Of a stretch of 64,000 nt of DNA, positions 13,001-22,000 are shown piece by piece; the first letter of the stretch is position 1, and every line of letters begins with the position of its first letter. This DNA comes from Gavia stellata (lineage: Eukaryota; Chordata; Aves; Gaviiformes; Gaviidae). The DNA is taken from assembly GCF_030936135.1 (NCBI RefSeq), contig NC_082596.1:4936155-5000154 (forward strand), in the 5' to 3' direction. A model generated the notes under the pieces. The model had not been told where the DNA came from and ran no database searches. It saw only the letters and a list, made by a program, of their open reading frames with translations. Position numbers and translations under genes: made by a program.

Positions 13001-16000
13001 AGGTCAGAAAAGAAAGTTAATGAAGTAACATTCTTAGATGGTGATTTACGATAGCATTATTCAGAGCTGAAAGTGAATTAAAGCAAATACTGTGTTTTCA
13101 TACCATTAAAAGTGAATCGTAAGCAGTCTGCATGTCATCTTCAAAATGTTGAAAAAGCAGCTTTGTTAGGTCTGATGCAAAGAAGTATTCTGACTTTGCA
13201 GAAAAGGGTCTTTATTTTATAAATAAATGCCTTTTTGAGATGCTTCAGTACTAGACCTATTAAATTCTAACTGCCTTCAGTGTTTTACTTTGCAATGGAC
13301 ACTACTTTATACAGATAAGGTTGCATAAAATGTGACTCTGTTGTGATTGTAATGCTTTTTATGACACGACAACTGCAAGTTTTGTGTAAAGTATTAATTT
13401 GGTTGTGACCAAACAGATTTTCATGTTTCACAGAATGGTAGAATATCTCAAGTTGGAAGGGACCCGTAAGGATCATCGAGTCCAACTCCCTGCTCCTCGC
13501 AGGACTACCTAAAACTAAACCATATGACTAAAAGCGTCCTCCAGACACTCCTTGAAACTCTGACAGGCTTGGTGCCGTGACCACTTCCCTGGGGAGCCTG
13601 TTCAGTGACTGACCACCCTCTCCATGAAGAACCTTTTCCTAATGTCCAGTCTGAACTTCCCCTGATGCAGCTTCATTCCATTTCCTCGTGTCCTATCGCT
13701 GGTCACCAGAGAGAGGAGATCAGCACCTCCCCCTCCACTGCCTGCCTTGAGGAAGGTGGACGATCACCTCCCTCGACCGGCTAGCTACACTGTGCTTGAT
13801 GCACCCCAGGGCACGGTTGGCCCTTTTGGCTGCCAGGGCACACTGTTGACTCATATTCAACTTGCCATCAACCCCAACACCCAGATCTCTTTCTGCGGGG
13901 CTGCTCTCCAGCCTCTCGTCCCCCACTTTTTATGCGTAACCAGGATTACCCCGTCCCAGGTGGAGAATCTGGTACTTGCTTTTGTTGTATTTCATATGGT
14001 TGGTGATTGCCCAGCTCTCTAGTCTATCCAGATCTCTCTGTAAGGTATCTCTTCCCTTGAGGGAGTCCACAGCTCCTCCTAGTTTAGTATCATTGGCAAA
14101 CTTAATGTATGTTCAGTTCCTGCACCCAGATCATTTATAAAAACATTGAAGAGCATTGGCCCTAAAATTGAGCCGTGGGGTACCCCACTGGTGACTGGCC
14201 ACCAGCCTGATGTCACCGTGTTTACTAAAACTCTTTGAACCTGACCTGTCAGCCAATTGCTCACCCAACATATTATGGACTTGTCTAGTTGTGTGCTGGA
14301 CACTTTGTCCAGAAGGATACTGTGAGAGAGAGTATCAAAAGCTTTGCTAAAATCCCAAACCACCACATCTACTGGCTTCCCTTGGTCAACTAGATGGGTG
14401 ACTTTGTCATAAAAGGAAATTAAGTTGGTTAAGCAGGACTTTCCCCTTGTGAACCTGTGCTGGCTATGGCCAATGACTGCGTTGTGTCTCAAGTGTTTTT
14501 CAGTAGCTCCCAGAATAACCTTGTCCGTAATTTTACCAGGCACTGAAGTGAGACTGACAGGCCTGTAATTACCCCAGGCTTCCTTTTTACTCTTCTTGAA
14601 AATAGGGACATTTGCCAGCTTCCAGTCAACTGGGACCTCTCCAGACTCCCAAGACTGTTGAAAAATAAGAGAGGTCGGTCCCACGATAACATTGGCCAGC
14701 TCTTTCAGTACCCTGGGATGAATCCCATTGGTCCCCATAGACTTACCTTCATCCAGCTGGAGCAGCAAGTCTTGGACAAGTTCAGAGCCGGCTGGGAGTT
14801 TATCATCCCCCCAGTCACCGTCTTCCAACACAGGTCTCCAGGGGTCCCAGGGCCCATCATCAGTGCTGAAGACAGAGGCGAAGGAGGCATTAAACATCTC
14901 TGCTTTGTCTATGTCCCTATTTGTGAGGTGACCGACCTCATCAAGCAATGGACCAATGTTATCGCTGATCCTCCTTTTGCTGTTAAAATATTGAAAAATT
15001 TTAAAAAGCCCTTTTTGTTGTCTTTCACAGTGCTGGCCAGCTTGAACTCTAATCAAGCTTTGGCTGCATGAATTTTCTCCCTGCAGTGGCGAACAGCATC
15101 TCTGTAGTCTTTCTGTGTTGCCAGACCTTGCTTCCAGTGTCCACCGAAGTTCTAGAAGAGTGTCTCTGCTCAGCCAAGCCGGCCTTCTGCCCTACTTGCT
15201 TGACTTCCGACGATTTGGAATTGCCTGCTCCTGTGCTCTTAAGAGGCGGTTCTTAAAAAGTGACCAGTATTCATGGACCCCAATACCTGCAAAAGCAGAT
15301 TCCCAGCAGACTTTACTAACTAGCTCCTTCAGCAGCCCGAAGGCTGCTCTCCCCATATCCAGGGTTGAAGTTTTGCTGGCAGTTTTTCTCCTATTGCCAG
15401 CAATTTGAAACTGGAGCCACTTCATGGTACCTGTGACAGAGACAGCCACCAATCACCACTTTGCCCACGAGTCCCTCTCTGTTTACAAACAACAAATCTA
15501 GGAGGGCACCTTTCCTAGTCGGCTCCCTTAGTACCTGCACCAAGAAGTTATCTTCAACATGCTTCAGAAATACCCTGGACCTGTTTGTGTCCACTGTATG
15601 ATATTCCCAGTTGACGTCTGGGAAGCTAAAATCGCCCATAACGACAAAAGCAGTTGATCTAGAGATATCCCTTAATTCCTTGTAGAATAATTCATCGGTG
15701 TCATCATCCTGGCTGGCTGGGAGGACTCCCACAACAACATCTGCTTTATCTGCTTTCCCCTTCACCCTTACCCAGAGGCTCTCAAGCGTGTCGTTGCTAA
15801 CTGTAAGCGCCATAGAAGCCAACCCCTCCCTTACATACAGTGCCGCCACCCCCCCGCCTCGCCTGCCTGGCCTATCCCTCCTGAAGAGCCGAGAACCATC
15901 CATCATGGAACACCAGTCACAGGACTCATCCCATCAGGTTTTGCTTGTGCCAATGATGTAGCTCTGGGACTGGGCCAAAGCTTCCAGCTCCTCTTGTTTA

Positions 16001-19000
16001 TTCCTCATGCCGCGCGCATTAGTATAAGAACATTTCAAATGTGCCCCAATGCGCTCAGCACATCGTGGAGCAGACTGAAGGACCTCGCTAGCACACTGAC
16101 CCTCAAACATTGTCATGCCACCCCCAGGCTTATCTCTAGCAAGCCTGGGTTTATCCCTTCCCCCTTCAAATCTTTTAAAGCTCTTCCCATGAGCCCTGCT
16201 AACTCCTGCACAAAGACCCTTTTCCCCCTTTGAGACAGGTGTACCCCATCTGTCGCCAGCAGGTCTGGTGTTGTGTAGACCAACCCATGATCAAAAAACC
16301 CAAAATTCTGGCGGTGACACCAGGCTCAGAGCCAGGTATTGATCTGCTGGGTCTTCCTGTTTCTTCCCTCATCCTTCCCTGCAACTGGAACGATAGAGGA
16401 GAACACTACTTGTGCTCCTGATCCCTTAACCAGTCGTCCCAAGGCCCTTGGGACGCCCTTGGACTTCTTGTTGCAACTTCATCGCTGCCTACATGAAAAC
16501 TCAATAATGGATCTGAGGGCTGTACCAGGGTAGGATGTTTTCTCGTCACATCTTTAACCCAGGCCCCAGGGAGGCAGCAGACTTCCCGAAGAAGTGGGTC
16601 CGGTCGGTGTATTGGGCCTTCTGTTCCCTGCAGAAGGGAGTCTCCCATGACAATGCCCCATCTTTTTTTCTTTATGGAAGTGGTTTTGGTGCAGGGTGTA
16701 GGCCAATTTAGCCTTGGCAACATCTCCAATCTAGATGAACCGTCATCCGTGTCACTGTTTGGTTCCACGTGCAGAGCCTCGTACCTATTCCACAAGGGCA
16801 CCTGGGAAGGTGGGGGAGTGACACAGAGGAGACGCGCCTGCTGCGCTGGGCAGGAACTTGTCCCCATTGCCCCCTGTCCCTTAAGTCACGGCATTCTGCC
16901 AGGTGGAGAGAGGATAGGGAGTACTCCGTATCATGCTTCCTGTCTGCCTGGCAGCTCTGTCCCCGGGATGGCAGGGTCTGGTTCCAGTAGTGTCTGTCTC
17001 TCTCAGACTCCCTGATACTCCCCAACCTACTCACCTCCTCCCGAGCTCTGTCACCGAGCAGAGGAGTTCCTCTGCCTGGTCGCACCTCCCACAGCTGTGC
17101 TCACTGCTGCCGTCCGGTACTGGTGTAAGAGCGGGGCACACCCCACAGCCTGACACCTGGCTGGCAGCGTGTTCCCACCGGAGCTCTGCCTGGGACGCTG
17201 CGTCAGTCGTGGCGGGTGAAGAGTTTAGAGAGGCCATGGCCTTCTGCCGGGTGGAGACCATTGCTCCCTGGTCGAGCAGGCAGAGTTACAGTGCCCTGCA
17301 GTGCCACGCCCTGTTTGCCCACCCCGCTTGCTAATGCTCCCTTAGCAGTTTCTTTTATAGGTGGGGGGGCTTGGCTGTGGTTGCTCCTGGCCCTGCGCAG
17401 GTCTCTTCAGCTGCTGTGGTGTGAGCTGCAGGCTCCTGGCGGGTCCCTCCACTCCCCTGAGGTTCCCCCAGTTCAGGAACCCCGCTGTGCACCACACCGG
17501 AGTGCTCCCCTGCCCATCGTGCCGGCACCAGAGCTGCTCGCCTCAGCAACTGAGGTTGGCATGAAGGTTGTATAAATATAATTACTAAGGAAAGTCACTT
17601 CAATCTGTTATTAAATACTCCCAGACAAATAAGCAAATTGACCTTGACTAACAGCTTTCCAGCAAAACCAGAAAGGAAACCAGCTTAGAAATCTGTTGCC
17701 ATTACGGAAACCATTCAGCAGCGCAGAAATACCTTTGTCTTCTAATTGTTGCACTGCCATTTCTTCTTCACCACCATGACTTCTACAGTTTGCTCTCTGA
17801 ATACAGACTAAAAATTATTGTGAATATACCACCATATTTTATCAATAATGAAGGATAAACTGTAATGTAGAGGCCGGGGCTGTTGTGAGCGATACAAAAT
17901 AAAGGAAAATTATTTTCTTGCTGTATAAATAATATACCTGTAGTTAGGAGCTTAGCTAGTGATGGTGAATAGGGATGTATTTTTAACTTTTGGGAAATGT
18001 GCTGAGAATTGGCTACTTTCAATGTTTGAGATTGTGCTGATGAAAGTTGTGAGCACTGTAATAACTAGTCTAAATGTATCTTTTATTTTATAGGCTGGTA
18101 ACCAGCACATTTATCAGCCTGTGGGTAAACCAGGTAAGCAGTAAATTCATAAAGTGTCATCTTGGATCCTTGATTACAAGTCTTCTAGCAGCAGTAGTGA
18201 ACAAAGATTTATGCCAGTATTTTCATACAAGGGTGGATTCAGTTCCAGATAACTACACATAGATGTTTCGGTGCACTGTGTGTTTAAATTCCCCGTGCAG
18301 TCCCCAGAGATGTAGTCAGCAAAGCCAAGAAAGTGTTTCATCAATGGGCAGGAAGTGTCTAGAGGAAGCTGAGTCACTGTATAGGACTTCACCGTATGTG
18401 GAGTTCAGACATGTAAAACAAAGTAGACACCTAAATTTAGGTTTCTCAGTCTCAAAGTGAATCAAACCCAGGGTTTCTGCCATGAAGAAGTCCGATTTTC
18501 CCCAACATACGCAGCATGTGTGGCACTCAGCTGTGGTACGAAGGGGTGAGTACCTCTCGGGTCTGGGGTAGGTGTACTGAGATGAGTAGCAGTTGCCCCA
18601 CAAAGGGATTTTCGAAGTATCTTACTAAAACAGCCATGTTCTCGTAATTGCAGGAATTCTTGATGAATTCCACAACCTCTTCTGTCTGCATTTGCTTCAG
18701 TAGAAATACAGAGTAAAGTGTAGCTCCTACAAACAATGGATTTACTGTAAGACATGTAAAGATGTACATCTCCTCTGCTAGTACAATAAAGCACGTGTAG
18801 TCTTTGTGTAGTCTTTGTAGTGTTGACAGACCAAAACCATGTAGGTACCCGTGATACGTTGGTCCTCTAAAATGCAAATTGTTTTGTTAACCAGATCACG
18901 CAGCTCCGCCAAAGAAACCCCCCCGCCCTGGAGCCCCCAGCCATTTGGGCAGCCTTGCCAGCCTGAACAGCCCTGTGGACAGCTATAACGAAGGCGTGAA

Positions 19001-22000
19001 GGTACATTGCTCAGTGTCACATGAAATACGATTCAGAAAACTAAACATTACCACTCTGAGATAGTTTGCTGTTAGTGAAGTAGAGAGCGGGGAAAGCAAA
19101 AGCTACTAGACTTCCCAAGTAAATGTTGTCATGGGGCAAACATGCGCTGGCAGCTCTCCAGGGAAGTGGGGAGTTAACGGGTAGGCTCATATCCTCCATT
19201 ACTGTGATTCAGCATGTTCCTCACCTCGAACCTTTCCCAGGTGAGCTTATTTCTAGTTTGAAGAGCATATGAGACCTCCCGTATGGACCCAGCCTCCCTG
19301 CTCAGCAGTTCTGTTAAGCAGGAATGAGCACACCCAGCGTTCCCGGTTACTCGGGTAGTACCAAAGTCTCCTGTCCTCGGTCACAGAGAAGTGAGACATG
19401 TCTGAATTGCGAGGCTCCAAAAAGCTCTTGCTGCAGCACCAAGGCTCCTAAACCTTACTAGCTCTGGGGAACAAGGGAAGAGGGGAAATGGGCTGTCTGA
19501 CCTGTGATTGAGGTACTTTCTAATGTGTTGTTTCATCTCCAGTAAATAGGCAATAAAGCCAAAAATGAAACTTTACAGTTTTCTAGCAGAGAGATGCTGC
19601 AGGGTGCTGTGAAACACAGCGTCCTGTCCCCTGCTGCAGTTGGTGTCAATGGAACTGCTCCTTAGTATGTCAGTCACTTAAAATTGTGCCTCAAGGTGGT
19701 GTTCCCTGCCTTTGGGACACCTTTACCTTTCTAATCTTGGGGAAACAGAAGCTTGAGTGACCTCAGGGCCTCCCCAGGGGAACCAGTGGAGTTATTTCTG
19801 ATGCTAGCGGTTTCCAGCAGCTAGTTATAATAGTGGTTGGGAATTCTGTCAGTAATACTCTAACAGAAATGCAGCTGATCCATACACATCGCCGTTTTAT
19901 TATTTCACAGCCTTTGCAGCTAGACAAATACCCCTCCACAAAGACTGTTGGTCTGATGGCAGTATGACTGACCAGAGCTCTAAAGCAGGATCACTCCTGC
20001 TGCTGCTCCCATTCTGTCAGTTGATGCCGTCAGTAGCACCCAGGGAGGTGATGTATTTGTGCTCCAGCTATTTCCCGAGCGGAGAAGGATGGAGTCTGCG
20101 TTGGAGCACAGGCTTCTGCAAATACACCGGGGCAGTCCCTGCTGTAATACAACAACTAGTGCTGACAGTACAGCTCCTCACGGAAGGAGAACCTCTGGCT
20201 AATCTAAGCCCTGCCAAGCCTGGAGTAAAGAACAGGAATCCATGTTGCGGTAGACACTTCTTTTAGGTGGTTTAAGAAAATACAGAAAAAATCCAGTTCA
20301 TCTGGCCATGAAATTCAAAACTTGCCATCAAAGCAATACGTTTAGCACAAATCGATCTCAGCCACTGCCTGCCTGTCTCACTCTTGCTCTCTTGTTCTGA
20401 GGTTGTCGGAATATTTAAGAACCAGAGTAAATAGACAGCAGTGGCGAATTTGAGCAGGATTATCTATTATAAACTGATGCCAGTGCTTTTCAAGCTGCCA
20501 AGCCTCAGAAAATGTCAAAAAGCAGTAACAGATGTGTTACTAAACTTGGCTTCTCTAAAATTTCCTTTCTGAATGCTGCTACTGGAACACGAAAAATGTT
20601 TTCTGAAATACATCCTTTTGACAACAAACAAACCTGAGCAGCCAAAGTCATCAGTAATAACAAGTGAACAAGATTCATGTACTAAATAGTTTCTTCAGTA
20701 GAAAAGAAGGGCTGATTTTTTCTGTCAAGAGTTTCTTGGAATTGGTTTGTTTTATGCCTCTTCAAGAAAAAACAGCCTGTTATTTTTTGATAGCGTATAG
20801 CTTTTTTAGTATCTGCAGTCCTAAACTGAAGGTGATTCTGGGGTTCATTTCAGACTCCCATTTCAGTCTCCCTTTTCCGCAGAATACAAATGAAAATACG
20901 AGGATTTGAACTCCTTGCCCTTGGGAGCCTTTAGGGCATGCACCAGGAAATCCATGGTTTTCTGTTACTTACTGAGGCAAATTCAGCCAGTCCACACACG
21001 GAAACGCCTGACTCCATAGTCTGCAGAGCAGTTGTGTTGATGTTGGGTATAAACAAGAAAAAACATTGAGTGTTAAGAAACGCAGATGTGCATACTCTTG
21101 AAATGTTGGGGCCTGGCTGTAGGAATTAAGTGGGTCGGGTATAATCCATCTCGAATGGGTTCTTGGTAGCTCTTAACCACAACTGTGATTAGTCATCACG
21201 AACAGGAGCTGCACAGATAGATGACCATGTATTTCCTATTGTGACTTTTCTAAAGAAAAAAAAAGTTTCAGAAGGATGAATGCAACGTTTTCTTACATCT
21301 AACGAGCACTGGATTGTTTGTGTAAAGGGACCGGGGTTGCAGAGGACATGTTGTTCCCCACCACTGCAGAGGCCCTCTGCTCCATTCACCACTTTGCTGC
21401 TCGCCAGACTGGCTTGCTCCTGTCAAGCTTTGCATGATCTCTTCCCCATGTGTTCAGTAAAAAGTAAGCATGGGTGCATGGCAAATACTTCCACTTCCTA
21501 CGCGGGTGCACAGCAGGTCGTCGGCACACGGTGCTTCCGTAACAAATGGACCAAGAGCTAACATGGATGACTGCCGATACTGTTGAGGATGCATTTTTGT
21601 TGCAGGCTTTTTAACTGGTCTCTTATTGCTACACATGTTTTGGTTTTGGTTTGGTTTTTTTCCTGCTGAGTTTTATTAATATTGTTTTTCTTTTTTCCCT
21701 TCTTTTGGTAAATTTCTTTAACCTTCCCCCACATTCTGCTCAACCATAGCCATGGAGGGTAAGCAGTGCGTGAGCGTGTGTGTACGTGCCCTATTCCAAA
21801 ATGTCTTTGCATGTGACTTTGCCAGATGACTGTTTAACTTCTCGATTGCTGAAACCAATTACAATCACAGCCTTTCACTGGTGACGGAGGCAATTACGAT
21901 GTTCTTTTTCCTAAGGTATTTTCTGATCAATACACTAGATTGAATCTGTCATATTTTTCAGTACTCACTTAGTGAAATGCAACAAAATGGAATCACCATG

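Larger units (their letters stand above)
13430..17560 (-). mobile_element. CR1 LINE, near full length, antisense in a PTK2 intron
   Basis: A non-LTR retrotransposon of the avian CR1 clade, reading right to left. Its 3' end is at about 13430, where the reverse complement gives the typical CR1 terminus (TTCCAACTTGAG, then ATTCTACCATTCTGTG). Going 5'-ward come the ORF2 C-terminus, reverse transcriptase, linker, endonuclease, ORF1 with an esterase-like block, and a GC-rich 5' region ending near 17560. At about 4.1 kb it approaches the roughly 4.5-kb full length. Both reading frames are broken by stops and frameshifts, and catalytic residues are lost, so it cannot move by itself. The exact 5' end is uncertain because no target-site duplication was identified. 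Confidence 0.9.
10106..18093 (+). other. PTK2 intron, 7.99 kb, split by an antisense CR1
   Basis: The flanks (10106-13429 and about 17570-18093) are plain AT-rich intron with a short CA-rich patch at 12296-12316. The middle is the CR1 element described separately. The splice sites of this intron are unaffected. Confidence 0.8.

Noticed and set aside
14658..15256. Plus-strand open frames across CR1 copy 1
   Set aside because: They are reverse-strand shadows of the CR1 reverse transcriptase and linker.
18527..18877. 116-codon antisense frame in a short PTK2 intron
   Set aside because: No family resemblance, no start or polyA signals, and another frame overlaps it.
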